Origin: an uncultured Prochlorococcus sp.
GTDB lineage: Bacteria; Cyanobacteriota; Cyanobacteriia; PCC-6307; Cyanobiaceae
Direction of reading: 5' to 3'
DNA: 64,000 bases
NCBI GenBank assembly: GCA_902616595.1
Contig: CACMTJ010000004.1
Span: 35,356 to 99,355 of the forward strand
A program made the translations under genes and the position numbers. The notes beneath the pieces were generated by a model, which was not told where the DNA came from, ran no database searches, and was given only the letters and a program-made list of their open reading frames with translations. The stretch's first letter is position 1, and each line of letters starts with the position of its first letter. Below are positions 11,751-24,245 of the stretch, piece by piece.

Positions 11751-11823
11751 ATTTGATTTATTTTTTAATACATATTATCAAAGATAACATTTTTATTTTT
11801 TAAACTAAATCTAACAAGAAAAT

Positions 11824-12363
11824 TTATTTAATAATTTTAATTTCGTGATGATTCTCTACTATTTTAAGCATATCTTTGTTCCATGAATATATAACCCTAA
11901 ATCTATAATTATCAGAATCTACAAGTCTTGTATGTTCAAGAATATACCAATCTTTGTAAGAAGATTCGAAAATCATTTCGTGTTCGTCGACTTGCTTAAT
12001 ATTTGAAATACCTTCATCATTACTTAAATAAAATTTTTCCCTCTTAAGTTGATGGCCTTTTAAAAATGCATGCATTTCTCCTCGTTCTTTATACTGGGGG
12101 TTTTCGTCAAAGAAGTTATATTTTTTTTCTGGATACCAAGAAAATTTATAATGCGATTCCCACTCGGATTTACTCTCGAGAGCTTGAATATTTATATTCA
12201 TACTTAAATTATAAGTTTTTTGTGCTTCATCGAGAAAATATGTCCTATTAGATTTCCACAATCCAATATTCCTGGAAAACCATCTTTTTAAATTACTATT
12301 TAAATTGATTTCAGGTGGGTTTTGACCAAAATTTATATTTTTCTTTGGATTAATAGCAACCAT
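11824..12363 (-). CDS. Hypothetical protein, possibly CpeS/lipocalin-like
   Basis: Intact ORF; W-x-S-x-RTY start and beta-rich spacing (SRNIGLWKSNRTYFLD) resemble CpeS/CpcS-like proteins, but similarity is weak by eye. Confidence 0.5.
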   Translation of the reverse strand: MVAINPKKNINFGQNPPEINLNSNLKRWFSRNIGLWKSNRTYFLDEAQKTYNLSMNINIQALESKSEWESHYKFSWYPEKKYNFFDENPQYKERGEMHAFLKGHQLKREKFYLSNDEGISNIKQVDEHEMIFESSYKDWYILEHTRLVDSDNYRFRVIYSWNKDMLKIVENHHEIKIIK

Positions 12364-12469
12364 TTATAAAAAAGTCCTATTTATTTAATAGCCTATCTGT
12401 AAAATAAAAATAAATATCTTAAGGTGTTTATAAGGATTAACAGCTTTTCAACACTTCAGAGGAATTCAT

Positions 12470-13588
12470 TTGAATGATAAAAAAGAGCTAAAATTAATAC
12501 TTGTGGCAGCTAGAAATCAACTTTCTAGTAATGACATTAAGTCCCTAATAGCTTATTTAGAATCAGATGATTGTGAATTTGAGATTTCTCTTCAAATCTC
12601 TGAACCCACAGAGCAGCCAGAATTACTTGAATTACATAGATTAGTCGCTATTCCTGCTCTTATAAAGGTTTCCCCAGCTCCAAAGCAAATATTTGCTGGA
12701 AGTAATATTTTCTCTCAGTTGCAAAAATGGTTGCCAAGGTGGTCACAAGAAGGCTTAACAAAAAATCTTGGAATTAATTTGCAGCCATCCAAAATTGATT
12801 CAATAAGAACTCAAAAAGAATTTCTATTGGAAGACGAACTGCTTGTTTTAAGACAAGAAAATGAGACATTAACAAAAAGAATAGAATCTCAGGAAAGATT
12901 ATTAAGAATGGTCGCGCATGAATTAAGAACACCTTTAACTGCTGCAACTTTGGCTGTTCAAAGTCAAAAACTCGGACAAATAGATATTTCTAAATTACAG
13001 GAGGTAATTAAAAGACGTCTTGAAGAAATTGAACTCTTATCTCAGGATCTTTTGGAGGTTGGAACAACAAAATGGGAAGCGTTATTTAATCCCCAGAAAA
13101 TTGATTTAGGTAATATTAGTGCTGAAGTAATACTCGAATTAGAAAAATTTTGGAGACTAAGGAATATTGAAATTGATACTGATATTCCATCTGATCTGCC
13201 AAGAGTATTTGCAGATCAAAGGAGAATGAGGCAAGTATTTTTAAATTTAATTGAAAATGCTATTAAGTTTTCTAAGGACTCTGGATCTATAAAAATCACT
13301 ATGATTCATAAGACAAATCAATGGGTAGAAATAACAATTTGTGACAAAGGTGCAGGTATTCCTTTGAGCGAACAAAAAAGAATTTTTCTTGATAGGGTTA
13401 GGCTTCCACAGACTTCTGAAGGAACTTCAGGATTTGGCATAGGGTTATCAGTATGTAGGAGAATAGTACAAGTCCATGGAGGAAGAATATGGGTCGTATC
13501 TGAAATTGGAGAGGGTTCCTGCTTCCATTTCACAGTTCCCGTGTGGCAAGGACAAAACAAAGAGCAACAATACTTGACGAAAGGCTAG
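12470..13588 (+). CDS. sasA: Circadian clock adaptive-response sensor histidine kinase (TTG start)
   Basis: N-terminal KaiB-like domain ([29 protein letters not shown]), H-box [13 protein letters not shown] box [10 protein letters not shown] boxes. Confidence 0.93.
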   Translation: MNDKKELKLILVAARNQLSSNDIKSLIAYLESDDCEFEISLQISEPTEQPELLELHRLVAIPALIKVSPAPKQIFAGSNIFSQLQKWLPRWSQEGLTKNLGINLQPSKIDSIRTQKEFLLEDELLVLRQENETLTKRIESQERLLRMVAHELRTPLTAATLAVQSQKLGQIDISKLQEVIKRRLEEIELLSQDLLEVGTTKWEALFNPQKIDLGNISAEVILELEKFWRLRNIEIDTDIPSDLPRVFADQRRMRQVFLNLIENAIKFSKDSGSIKITMIHKTNQWVEITICDKGAGIPLSEQKRIFLDRVRLPQTSEGTSGFGIGLSVCRRIVQVHGGRIWVVSEIGEGSCFHFTVPVWQGQNKEQQYLTKG

Positions 13589-13630
13589 CTTTACTCTTAG
13601 TTTTTAATAAAGCTGTCATGCTAATTTCCT

Positions 13631-13702
13631 GGCCCCATCGTCTAGAGGCCTAGGACACCTCCCTTTCACGGAGGCGACAGGGGTTCGAATCCCCTTGGGG
13701 CT
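13631..13702 (+). tRNA. tRNA-Glu (anticodon TTC)
   Basis: 72-nt cloverleaf: acceptor GGCCCCA/TGGGGCT, anticodon arm CCTCC-CTTTCAC-GGAGG, T arm CAGGGGTTCGAATCCCCTTG. Confidence 0.97.
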
Positions 13703-13720
13703 ATTATTTAAAATTGCAAA

Positions 13721-14257
13721 CTAATTTTTTATTAATTTTGCTTGTCTATCTACGGCAATCAAATTTTCTGAAAGATCTTTTTTTAGTCTTTTCTCTATCA
13801 TCCCTATAGGCATCCACTGACAACCTTGAACAGTAAGATCATAAATTAATGAATTTTTAGAAGTATTTTTAATATTTTGAATTTTCCAACTACCTTCAAA
13901 TTTTCTGAAATCCCCCTTAATTAGATTGAATCTTAAAATACCAAGATCCTTATCTTCAAATAAATCGATAGTTACTTCAGCTGAAAATTTCATGCCAAGG
14001 AAATCCTGAGCACCAACTTGTTTAAGATGTACATTATTGTTATTTTGATATATTTTTTTGCTTGATAAGAGATTTGGTATATAAAGATTTAGTCGGTCAT
14101 AATCTGTTAAAACATTCCATAAAGAGTCGAAACTTGCAGAAGTTGTAAGTTGAGCTGCTAGTCTTCTTGTCCCACCAGAAAACTTCTCCATCGTCTGCTC
14201 AATTGTCCTGTAGTCATTGTCTTTATAATGATCTACTGATTCTTGAGGATTGTTCAT
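13721..14257 (-). CDS. SRPBCC / polyketide cyclase (COQ10-like START fold) family protein
   Basis: TTSASFDSLWNVLTDYDRLNLYIPNLLSSKKI and central beta-strand pattern. Confidence 0.75.
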   Translation of the reverse strand: MNNPQESVDHYKDNDYRTIEQTMEKFSGGTRRLAAQLTTSASFDSLWNVLTDYDRLNLYIPNLLSSKKIYQNNNNVHLKQVGAQDFLGMKFSAEVTIDLFEDKDLGILRFNLIKGDFRKFEGSWKIQNIKNTSKNSLIYDLTVQGCQWMPIGMIEKRLKKDLSENLIAVDRQAKLIKN

Positions 14258-14435
14258 AAATGAATTTTTTAATTGGATAAAAAATTATTTCTGTGTAACT
14301 ATACTGATAAAAACAATAAATACGGAAAAATTAAAATAATTTCTTTTATTTATCCCGATCTCAAAACGTAACCATTTTTGTAAAATTACTACAAATTAAA
14401 CTACAAATTGATAATCTTTTATAAAAGAAATCTAA

Positions 14436-15551
<1,116 letters not shown>

Positions 15552-15661
15552 ATATTTGATATTTAGATTTTAGTTTCACTTACTAAATACTTTTTGGTTT
15601 AGACACAATATGTAGCTAATCTTAAAAAAAAAGAGGATTTTAAAAAAAGAATACAAAAAAT

Positions 15662-17185
15662 ATGCCTTCAACTTTAAGTAATCCTCTAAGATTAGGTTTA
15701 CGGCAGGAAAGAGTCATATCCCCACAGTGCTTAGTAATATTTGGAGCTAGTGGGGACCTTACTCATAGAAAATTAATACCAGCTTTATTTGAGCTCTATT
15801 TGCAAAGAAGAATTCCTAGTGAATTTGGAATAATTGGTTGTGCGAGAAGACCTTGGACTGATAATGAGTTTAGAGAAAAGATGAAAGTAAAGCTATCCAA
15901 TCAAATATTGGGTAAAGAAAGGCAATGGGAACAATTTTCTAATTATCTTTTCTATGAACCAGTTGATTTACAACAAAGTGATCATGTCATGAGGCTCTCT
16001 AAAAGACTAAATGAAATTGATAAAACACAAGCTACTCATGGTAATAGAACATTTTATTTATCAGTATCCCCGAATTTCTATGCAAGTGGATGTAAAGCTC
16101 TTAAAGCAGCTGGCCTTTTAGATGACCCTAAGAAAAGTCGTTTAGTGATTGAAAAACCTTTTGGAAGAGATTATTCAAGTGCAAAAAAATTGAATAAGAT
16201 CGTTCAGAGTTGTGCGGAAGAAAGTCAGATTTACAGGATTGATCATTATTTAGGTAAAGAGACAGTTCAAAACATTCTTGTTTTGAGGTTTGCTAACACT
16301 ATTTTTGAACCAATCTGGAACAGAAATTATATATCAAGTGTTCAAATTACTTCATCTGAAACAGTAGGTGTTGAAGATAGAGCAGGTTATTATGAAAGCT
16401 CTGGTGCTTTAAGAGATATGCTTCAAAATCATATGACTCAAATGCTAGCTGTTACTGCTATGGAACCCCCTGGAAAATTTGAGCCCGAAGCAATAAGAAA
16501 TGAAAAAGCCAAGGTTCTTCAAGCTTCAAAACTTGCTGACGAAAATGAACCGTGGAATTGTTGCATAAGAGGTCAATATGGAGAAGGAGGAAATATCACA
16601 AATCGACTAAAAGGATATAGGCAGGAAGATGGTGTTAATTGTGTTAGCACAACAGAAACTTATATTGCGACAAAAATTTTCGTTGATAACTGGCGTTGGC
16701 AAGGGGTTCCTTTTTATTTGAGAACTGGTAAAAGACTTCCTAAAAGACTTGGAGAAATAGTCTTGACTTTTAAAGATGTTCCTGTGCATTTATTTGAATC
16801 AACAATAATAAATCCTGCACCAAATCAACTTATCCTTAGAATTCAGCCAAATGAAGGCGCTACTTTCAAATTTGAAGTTAAATCTCCTGGTTCTGGAATG
16901 AAATCAAGACCTGTTGAGATGGAATTTTCTTATGATGAATCATTTGGAGAACCGTCAGATGAAGGCTATGTAAGGTTATTAGCTGATGCAATGCTTTCTG
17001 ACCCAACCTTATTTACTCGAAGTGATGAAGTAGAGGCAGCTTGGAAACTTTATACACCATTAATAGAATTGATGGATAATTCTCCTTGGAAGTTACCTAT
17101 TTATAATTATGAATCTATGACGTGGGGACCTCCTGAGTCTGATCAATTAATTTCAAAAGATAATATTTTCTGGCGTAGACCTTAA
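15662..17185 (+). CDS. zwf: Glucose-6-phosphate 1-dehydrogenase
   Basis: FGASGDLTHRKLIPALF, IDHYLGKETVQN, YLRTGKRLPKR. Confidence 0.97.
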   Translation: MPSTLSNPLRLGLRQERVISPQCLVIFGASGDLTHRKLIPALFELYLQRRIPSEFGIIGCARRPWTDNEFREKMKVKLSNQILGKERQWEQFSNYLFYEPVDLQQSDHVMRLSKRLNEIDKTQATHGNRTFYLSVSPNFYASGCKALKAAGLLDDPKKSRLVIEKPFGRDYSSAKKLNKIVQSCAEESQIYRIDHYLGKETVQNILVLRFANTIFEPIWNRNYISSVQITSSETVGVEDRAGYYESSGALRDMLQNHMTQMLAVTAMEPPGKFEPEAIRNEKAKVLQASKLADENEPWNCCIRGQYGEGGNITNRLKGYRQEDGVNCVSTTETYIATKIFVDNWRWQGVPFYLRTGKRLPKRLGEIVLTFKDVPVHLFESTIINPAPNQLILRIQPNEGATFKFEVKSPGSGMKSRPVEMEFSYDESFGEPSDEGYVRLLADAMLSDPTLFTRSDEVEAAWKLYTPLIELMDNSPWKLPIYNYESMTWGPPESDQLISKDNIFWRRP

Positions 17186-17187
17186 AA

Positions 17188-18489
17188 ATGAAACCTCAAC
17201 TAACACTCCAAACACCTTTAGAGCTGCCTTATCAGGAAATTTCTAATTACCTTAATAAACTATGGATTTCAGAAGATAAAGACAATAGTGGAGCTAATAC
17301 TTTTACACTAATGGTCTGGCAGCCTGCTTGGCTAGAACAATGTTTAGTTCAAAAAGGATTAGTAAATGGACCAATTACTGGAAATTTAAGTTCAGAGATA
17401 ATTGAAGTTGCTAAAAAATTTATATTAGATCAAGGACTTCCTATCACTACTTCCATTAATAGTGAAGAATTATTGAACTTATTGAAGGAAAATTTATCTA
17501 ATAAAGACTATGAAGATTTTAGAGGACAATTTTTTGAATCAACAATAAGTACATTGAATCCAAGAAGATTAATAACTCTAGCGCCAACAATAAATAAAAA
17601 TTCAGAAATCAAAACTTTTGTATCCGCTTACTGTCCATTAAGTGATACTCCAGCTATGCAACCTATATGCGGGGATTTAGTTGTTATAAGGGGGGATTCG
17701 GCCTCAATTTCTAATAAAGGATTAAAAATAATTGATGAATTATCTATTGATGAATTACCTTCATGGTTGTGGTGGAATGGAAGCTTGGATGAATCGCCTG
17801 AAATTTTCGAATATTTTACTAATTATGGTCTACGGTTAATAATTGACACTGCTCTTGGATCGCCTCAAAGATGTTTAAAGGTGTTAGATCAATTAAATAA
17901 TTCAAATAAAGCTATTAATGATTTGAATTGGGTTAGATTGAAAAATTGGAGGGAATCATTGGCAATGATTTTTGATCCACCTTCGAGGAGACCAATTTTA
18001 GATCATATTACTGATATTGACATTGATATTGCAGGAGATCATATGATTCAAGCTTTGTTTTTGATTTCATGGATTAGCGATAAACTTGGTTGGTCTTTTC
18101 TAAGAGTTGAAAGGGATACAGAATCAACAAAAATAGACTTTGAAAGAATTAATGGCGAAAAAATTTCTGCATCAATAAATCCCTTATCTTTAGGAAATCC
18201 AAGTATTCATTTAGGACAAGTTATTGGATTGAGGCTGATTTCAAAAATTAGTGAGGTTCAAAAAAATAACACTTGTGTAATACTTGGTTGTGAATCAGTG
18301 GAATGTATGAGACTTGAAGCAGGTGGAATGGCTGATATGGAATTAATAGAACAAGTTGTTCCAAACTCTTCTACTACATCAGAGTACGATGTTAGTAAAT
18401 TATTGGGAAGTAGTAGAGGAAATACCAGTCCTTTATTTGAAAATTCTATTAAAATAGCTCTTCAAATATTTAATGGTTTGAATAACTAG
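17188..18489 (+). CDS. opcA: Glucose-6-phosphate dehydrogenase assembly protein OpcA
   Basis: Directly downstream of zwf; OpcA-like sequence. Confidence 0.92.
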   Translation: MKPQLTLQTPLELPYQEISNYLNKLWISEDKDNSGANTFTLMVWQPAWLEQCLVQKGLVNGPITGNLSSEIIEVAKKFILDQGLPITTSINSEELLNLLKENLSNKDYEDFRGQFFESTISTLNPRRLITLAPTINKNSEIKTFVSAYCPLSDTPAMQPICGDLVVIRGDSASISNKGLKIIDELSIDELPSWLWWNGSLDESPEIFEYFTNYGLRLIIDTALGSPQRCLKVLDQLNNSNKAINDLNWVRLKNWRESLAMIFDPPSRRPILDHITDIDIDIAGDHMIQALFLISWISDKLGWSFLRVERDTESTKIDFERINGEKISASINPLSLGNPSIHLGQVIGLRLISKISEVQKNNTCVILGCESVECMRLEAGGMADMELIEQVVPNSSTTSEYDVSKLLGSSRGNTSPLFENSIKIALQIFNGLNN

Positions 18490-18492
18490 TAG

Positions 18493-19884
18493 ATGCCTTG
18501 TGTAATATCTTCTCCTTCAACTGATAGTGGGAAAACCACATTATCGCTTTTGCTATCTTGTTGGGCGTTTTCAAAAGGTATAAAGATACAAACTTTCAAG
18601 GTTGGCCCAGATTATCTTGATCAACAACAACTTAGTTCAATTGGCCAACCTATTTGTAGGAATTTAGATATTTTTTTAAGTGGTGAGGAATGGGTTCAAG
18701 AAAGTTTTTTTAAACATTCTTTGAAATATGAATTCTCATTAATTGAAGGGGCAATGGGTCTATTTGATGGATTAGGGTCAACAACCTATTCCAGTACAGC
18801 AAATATCTCTAAACTTCTCAATGTTCCAATAATTTTTATTGTTAATGCTAGAGGTCAAGTAGCTTCTCTTTTGGCAACTATTCGAGGTTTTAGAGATTTC
18901 GATAGTGAGTTATCAATAGTAGGAATTATATTTAACAACGTTAATTCAGATAGACATAAAAAATTAATCAAAGAAGTTTTTAAAAATGAAGATATCGAAA
19001 TTCTTGGTTTTTTACCATCTGATCCAAATATAACTTTAAACAAAGCTAATTTAGGTTTGATATCCCCAATGGATAATGGAAAAGAAATTGATGTGCAATA
19101 CTTTGCAAATTTCGCCGAACGAAATCTTGATGTAATTTCCCTTATTAAATTCCTGAAATCTCCTCAAAAGAAAATATTTAATTCTATCAATTTTAAAGAT
19201 TTCAAAATAAAAAAAAGTAAACCTATTGCAATTGCAGAAGATAAAATCTTTCATTTTCAATACCCTGAAACTAAAGAGTTTTTGAGTGAAATAGGAATAC
19301 AACTGATTTCATGGAGTATTTATGATGATGAAGAAATACCAAATGAGGCTTCTTCTTTAATTATTCCTGGAGGGTTCCCTGAAAAATATGCTGATCAAAT
19401 AAGTAACTCTTTTAAAAGCTTAAATTCGTTAAGAGAATTCCGCAAAAATAGATTCATATATGCAGAGTGCGGAGGGATGATGATTTTAGGAGACTTTATA
19501 GAAGATGAAAATGGTAATAATCATAAAATGAGTGGCATCCTGCCTTTTAGATCAAAAAAAAGTAAACTTACAGTAGGTTATAGATACATTGAGGGTCTAA
19601 AAGATACTCCGATCATCAAGCAAAATCAATTAATTAGAGGACATGAATTTCATTATTGGGAAATTGAAAATAATTTATCTGAACTTGATCTAAGAAAAGA
19701 TGAGCATCAGAAGAAACTTTCTTCCCCATGGAAAATTAAATCCTGGGAAACTGAATATAAAAAGGAGGGTTTTTTTGATGAAAAATTACATGCAAGTTGG
19801 ATTCACTTACATTTGCCAAGTTCTCCAGAAGTCGCAAAAAACTTTATAGATGCCACCCAAATTAGTTTTTATAAGGATTCTTAA
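18493..19884 (+). CDS. cobB: Cobyrinate a,c-diamide synthase
   Basis: SSPSTDSGKTTLSLLL, QTFKVGPDYLD, IEGAMGLFDG, LIIPGGFPEKYA, FIYAECGGMMILG. Confidence 0.93.
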   Translation: MPCVISSPSTDSGKTTLSLLLSCWAFSKGIKIQTFKVGPDYLDQQQLSSIGQPICRNLDIFLSGEEWVQESFFKHSLKYEFSLIEGAMGLFDGLGSTTYSSTANISKLLNVPIIFIVNARGQVASLLATIRGFRDFDSELSIVGIIFNNVNSDRHKKLIKEVFKNEDIEILGFLPSDPNITLNKANLGLISPMDNGKEIDVQYFANFAERNLDVISLIKFLKSPQKKIFNSINFKDFKIKKSKPIAIAEDKIFHFQYPETKEFLSEIGIQLISWSIYDDEEIPNEASSLIIPGGFPEKYADQISNSFKSLNSLREFRKNRFIYAECGGMMILGDFIEDENGNNHKMSGILPFRSKKSKLTVGYRYIEGLKDTPIIKQNQLIRGHEFHYWEIENNLSELDLRKDEHQKKLSSPWKIKSWETEYKKEGFFDEKLHASWIHLHLPSSPEVAKNFIDATQISFYKDS

Positions 19885-20360
19885 TTTATTATCAAATCAT
19901 ATATTTTGAGAGGAGAACCTAAAAAAAACATTCCAGGCAAAGTAATTAATGGTCCTAAAAAACTCCCAACTATGACTTCAATTTTTGTATGCCCTAGGGT
20001 TTCTTTTAAAAGTAATTCAGATTTAGGGTCTAGTTTTTTTGATAGTTTATTGATTTCTGCAGCTTGAATTCCAGCTGATTTCCGGACACCACTAGCGTCA
20101 TACATAACTATTAGTGCTACAGCAACTGATAATGCGAATATTGAGCTATCAAATCCCAATTCATAACCTATACCAGATGTTGCACCAGTTATTAAGGCGG
20201 AATGACTTGAAGGCATACCACCTGTCTCGAACATAATTCCAAATTTTATCTCACCTTTTGATAAGAAATTGAATACAATTTTAAAAAATTGAGCTAGTAA
20301 ACAAGATAATAAGCTCCAGAAAAGAACTGAATTATTAAAAAAGAAATAAAACTCAGACAT
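19881..20360 (-). CDS. DUF212 / acid phosphatase-vanadium haloperoxidase-related membrane protein
   Basis: FETGGMPSSHSALITG, MYDASGVRKSAGIQA, LGHTKIEVIVGSFLG. Confidence 0.9.
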   Translation of the reverse strand: MSEFYFFFNNSVLFWSLLSCLLAQFFKIVFNFLSKGEIKFGIMFETGGMPSSHSALITGATSGIGYELGFDSSIFALSVAVALIVMYDASGVRKSAGIQAAEINKLSKKLDPKSELLLKETLGHTKIEVIVGSFLGPLITLPGMFFLGSPLKIYDLIIN

Positions 20361-20373
20361 AAATCAATACTTT

Positions 20374-21276
20374 TTATCTGTCTCTATTGGTAATAAAGTC
20401 GGCTAATGATATTAAATATTTTGCATCAGACCCCCATGGTTCAATTGCTTTTTTTGCTTTATCAACTAAATCAATTGCTCTTTTCTTTGACTCTTCCATT
20501 CCCAGTAGTTTAGGGTAAGTAGTTTTGTCAGCTAAAAGATCTTTGCCGGCAGTTTTGCCAAGCTTTTCACTGCTTGAAGTTAAATCAAGAATATCATCTA
20601 TTATTTGGAAGGCTAAACCAATTCCCTCTGCATATGTTGTTAGAGCTTGTAATAGTTTATCGTTAGCGCCAGCAATCATCGCACCTGTTCTTACGCAAGC
20701 TTTTAATAAAGCCCCAGTCTTATGAAGATGAATATATTCAAGAGTTTCGAGATCGACTTTTTTACCTTCGCATTCTAAATCAACAACTTGTCCCCCGACT
20801 AGGCCTGGTGCACCAGCAACTAGGGATAATTCGCCAATTACATTTAATAACCTAGTTGGATCGACTCCAGGGCTTCTTAAAGAGACCATTTCAAAGGCCC
20901 TCGTTAATAAAGCATCCCCTGCAAGAATAGCTATTGCATCTCCATATACTTTGTGGTTTGTTGGCCTACCTCTCCTCAAGTCATCATTATCCATGGCAGG
21001 AAGATCATCATGAATTAGGGACATTGTATGGATCATTTCTATCGCTACTGCAGTGGGAATAGCAAGAGAGGGTTCTCCTCCAGCAAGTGAGCAAGATGCT
21101 AAACATAAAATTGGACGTATTCTTTTCCCTCCAGCTAAAAGTGAATATCTCATTGATTCTCTTAATATTTCTGGATTCTCAGGGCCTAAGGAAAAATCAA
21201 GTGCTTCTTCTACAACCTTTTTTGTGTTTTCAAGATATTTTTCAAAATCAGAAATAGTATTGATAACTTCAGTCAT
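20374..21276 (-). CDS. crtE: Geranylgeranyl diphosphate synthase
   Basis: [40 protein letters not shown]. Confidence 0.95.
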   Translation of the reverse strand: MTEVINTISDFEKYLENTKKVVEEALDFSLGPENPEILRESMRYSLLAGGKRIRPILCLASCSLAGGEPSLAIPTAVAIEMIHTMSLIHDDLPAMDNDDLRRGRPTNHKVYGDAIAILAGDALLTRAFEMVSLRSPGVDPTRLLNVIGELSLVAGAPGLVGGQVVDLECEGKKVDLETLEYIHLHKTGALLKACVRTGAMIAGANDKLLQALTTYAEGIGLAFQIIDDILDLTSSSEKLGKTAGKDLLADKTTYPKLLGMEESKKRAIDLVDKAKKAIEPWGSDAKYLISLADFITNRDR

Positions 21277-21313
21277 TTTATACCTTTAATAAGAATTTTT
21301 TTCATCTTGGATT

Positions 21314-22210
21314 TTATGGCAAAAGGTCATTAAGAGTAGATGATAAACCAAATTGTTTTTGCCAGCTAAAAATAGTATTTACAAGTAACATTGTTACTGT
21401 CATTGGTCCAACACCTCCTGGTACAGGTGTGTAAGCAAATACTTTAGAAATGACATCTTCTAATAATACATCGCCACATAATCTGGTTTGATTTTTATCG
21501 GAACTTTTTAATCTATGTATTCCGACATCAATTATTACTGCTCCTTTTTTTACAAAACTCGAATCTACAAGATTGGGTTTTCCTGCAGCTGCAATTAGAA
21601 TGTCGGCTTCTCTACAGACTTTATTCAAATTTAATGTTTTTGAATGAGTCATTGTCACCGTCCCATTTAGATTCAACAACATAAGCGATAGAGGTTTCCC
21701 AACAAGCAAACTTCTTCCAATTACAACAATTTTCTTACCTTCAATTGTAATATTTTGGGATCTTAATAAATTAATAATTCCTGCTGGTGTACATGATCTC
21801 ATTGCAGGTTCATTTTTCACTAATTTGCCGATATTTATCTCATTTAATCCATCTACATCCTTGTTTGGATTAATATGGCTGATCAGTTTTTGCTCATCAA
21901 ACTTCTTTGGGATGGGAAGTTGTAGCAACATTCCATCAATATCCTTATCTGAATTAAGTTTGATTATTAATTGTTCAACTTCTTTTTGCTCTACATTATC
22001 TTTTAGATGAAAGATAAAGCTCTTTATTCCAATCCTAGAACATGCTTTTTCCTTGTTATTAACGTAAACACCACTTGCAGGGTCTTCCCCAATTCTTATT
22101 ACTGCTAAACCAGGAGCTCTTTTTGCAATTTTTATGTTACTAGAGATATAGTTTTTTAATCTTTCTTCAATTTCAAGAGATAATTTTTTACCATCTAATT
22201 TTAATGACAT
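21314..22210 (-). CDS. folD: Methylenetetrahydrofolate dehydrogenase / cyclohydrolase
   Basis: [11 protein letters not shown]-like start, [13 protein letters not shown]-like [33 protein letters not shown]. Confidence 0.97.
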   Translation of the reverse strand: MSLKLDGKKLSLEIEERLKNYISSNIKIAKRAPGLAVIRIGEDPASGVYVNNKEKACSRIGIKSFIFHLKDNVEQKEVEQLIIKLNSDKDIDGMLLQLPIPKKFDEQKLISHINPNKDVDGLNEINIGKLVKNEPAMRSCTPAGIINLLRSQNITIEGKKIVVIGRSLLVGKPLSLMLLNLNGTVTMTHSKTLNLNKVCREADILIAAAGKPNLVDSSFVKKGAVIIDVGIHRLKSSDKNQTRLCGDVLLEDVISKVFAYTPVPGGVGPMTVTMLLVNTIFSWQKQFGLSSTLNDLLP

Positions 22211-22284
22211 TTAGAAAAACTTCTCCCATTTACATTTAGCATGCCTATAATTTTAAATTATTGAAATAGATTTATTTATATTCT

Positions 22285-23760
22285 GTGCAAAACATCACAA
22301 CTACCTTAAAGAAATTGTTTTATCTGTGGAGACGAACTCAAGTTCCAGTAAAACAACCAATTAAAATTTCAAGGATAGATAATCTCATAATTTTTTTAGT
22401 ATGCGTTTTAATTTCAATAATTTCTTCTTATAAACTACTTCTTATCTCGCCTTTAAATATGGCAGGTATTTTTTCTTGGTTTTTGAACTTTACTGAAATA
22501 CTTCTTTGCTCTGGAATTTTGATATTAGTTTCAAAAAAAGAGAATCCCACAATTTCTTCAAGGCAGATCTTCTTGATCATTACTCTTCTTTTAGCAGTAC
22601 AAGCCTCGAAATTAGCCTTAGCTTCAACCCTAAGTCCATTATCTATTATTATCCCACCTGCATTAATAATATCTCAAGGAATGGGAAGTATAACAGCTTT
22701 AGCTTGGGTATCAATTGCAAGCTTTAGTTGGCCAGACCCAGCAGTTGCAATAAATAATAATTTATTTTTTATTTTATTAGTTTGTGCTTCAATAGTGTCT
22801 CTCCTTGGAGGAAGAATAAGAAATAGAGCTCAGTTACTTCAACTATCAATTCTTGTTCCCATAGGATCGTTCTTGAGTCAATGGATATTGATAGGTAAAG
22901 ATAAAATATCTCTTATTATTAATAAGCAAAATTTTGTTTTAGCTAATGGGGATATATTGTCTGATTCCTTGGTATTGGCAATAGCTATGCTTTTTACAAT
23001 TTTATTTATACCTATTTTTGAATCGATATTTGAATTATTAACTAAAGCAAGATTGCTCGAATTGGCTGATAAAGAGAAACCTCTTATTAGAAGATTGTCT
23101 CTAGAAGCTCCCGGTACTTTTGAACATACCTTACTTATATGTGGTTTGGCAGAGGAAGCAACAAGGATGATTGGTGGTGATATTGATCTTATTAAAACTG
23201 GAGCGTTATATCATGATGTTGGCAAATTACATGCACCTAATTGGTTTATTGAAAATCAGGATGGTGCAGAAAATCCGCATGACGAGTTAGATGATCCGAT
23301 TAAAAGTGCAGAAGTATTACAGGCACACGTTGATGAAGGATTGAAATTTGCAAGAAAAAATAGACTTCCTAAACTGATAGCTAATTTTATCCCTGAACAT
23401 CAAGGTACTCTTAAAATGGGATATTTTTTTCAAAAAGCTAAAGAAAAAAATCTCGACATTAATGAATATTATTTTAGATACAAAGGCCCTATTCCTCAGT
23501 CCAAAGAAACAGCTATTTTAATGCTTGCCGATGGATGTGAAGCGGCACTAAGAGCTATGAATATTAATGCATCTGATGAAGAAGCTTTGAAAACAATTTC
23601 TAATATTATTTACTCACGTAAGAAAGATGGTCAATTAGATGATAGTAATTTATCGAAAGGAGAAATTTTTCTAATAAAAAGGGCATTCTTGAATGTGTGG
23701 AAAAGAATTAGACACAGAAGAATTCAGTATCCAACTAGCAAAAATAATACCTTTTCATAA
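22285..23760 (+). CDS. 7TM-HD domain phosphohydrolase (PgpH/YqfF-like), GTG start
   Basis: Multiple TM helices then HD motif: GTFEHTLLICGLAEEATRMIGG, ALYHDVGKLHAP, EHQGTLKMGYF, MLADGCEAALRA. Confidence 0.9.
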   Translation: MQNITTTLKKLFYLWRRTQVPVKQPIKISRIDNLIIFLVCVLISIISSYKLLLISPLNMAGIFSWFLNFTEILLCSGILILVSKKENPTISSRQIFLIITLLLAVQASKLALASTLSPLSIIIPPALIISQGMGSITALAWVSIASFSWPDPAVAINNNLFFILLVCASIVSLLGGRIRNRAQLLQLSILVPIGSFLSQWILIGKDKISLIINKQNFVLANGDILSDSLVLAIAMLFTILFIPIFESIFELLTKARLLELADKEKPLIRRLSLEAPGTFEHTLLICGLAEEATRMIGGDIDLIKTGALYHDVGKLHAPNWFIENQDGAENPHDELDDPIKSAEVLQAHVDEGLKFARKNRLPKLIANFIPEHQGTLKMGYFFQKAKEKNLDINEYYFRYKGPIPQSKETAILMLADGCEAALRAMNINASDEEALKTISNIIYSRKKDGQLDDSNLSKGEIFLIKRAFLNVWKRIRHRRIQYPTSKNNTFS

Positions 23761-23769
23761 TTTTCAATT

Positions 23770-24162
23770 TTATAACCTAATACTTCTTCGATGTTTTGGA
23801 TTACACCAATAAAGAAGAGCTAACGTACTTAATAATGTTGTTAAAAGAGTAAACCCACCAATTCCATAAATGTCTTGAAGAGTTATGAGCCTAACAACTG
23901 AATAAGGACCCATGCCGGTAATTACCATTGATAAAGATACTAGAGTTAAAGTTACTCCCCATTTTCTCTCTGCTAAAAGAGCTGCTGAAGAAACTATTCC
24001 AACAATTGCAGCAGGCCATCCAAGACTTATGGCAAGGGTTATATTCGCAACTTTTAGTGGAGGCCCATAACTTATTATTAATGCGATTATTGGAAGTGCA
24101 ATTATATTGCCGATTAAGCCAACCCACGAAAGTGCCCAATATCCAAATACCCTTTCTCTCAT
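23770..24162 (-). CDS. Conserved hypothetical membrane protein
   Basis: Intact ORF with four predicted TM segments. Confidence 0.6.
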   Translation of the reverse strand: MRERVFGYWALSWVGLIGNIIALPIIALIISYGPPLKVANITLAISLGWPAAIVGIVSSAALLAERKWGVTLTLVSLSMVITGMGPYSVVRLITLQDIYGIGGFTLLTTLLSTLALLYWCNPKHRRSIRL

Positions 24163-24245
24163 TATTTACTGCTTTAACTATTAGTTTAATCTACAGTATT
24201 AAGATACTATTTTTGAATTCTACTTAATAATCATAAGAAAATAAT

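Noticed and set aside
13318-13560. 80-aa minus ORF
   Set aside because: Antisense shadow of the sasA kinase domain
13631-13702. tRNA-Glu as an island integration site
   Set aside because: No integrase, direct repeat or atypical genes next to it; flanks are core genes
23891-24227. Overlapping ORFs on both strands
   Set aside because: Shadow frames of the 23770-24162 membrane protein
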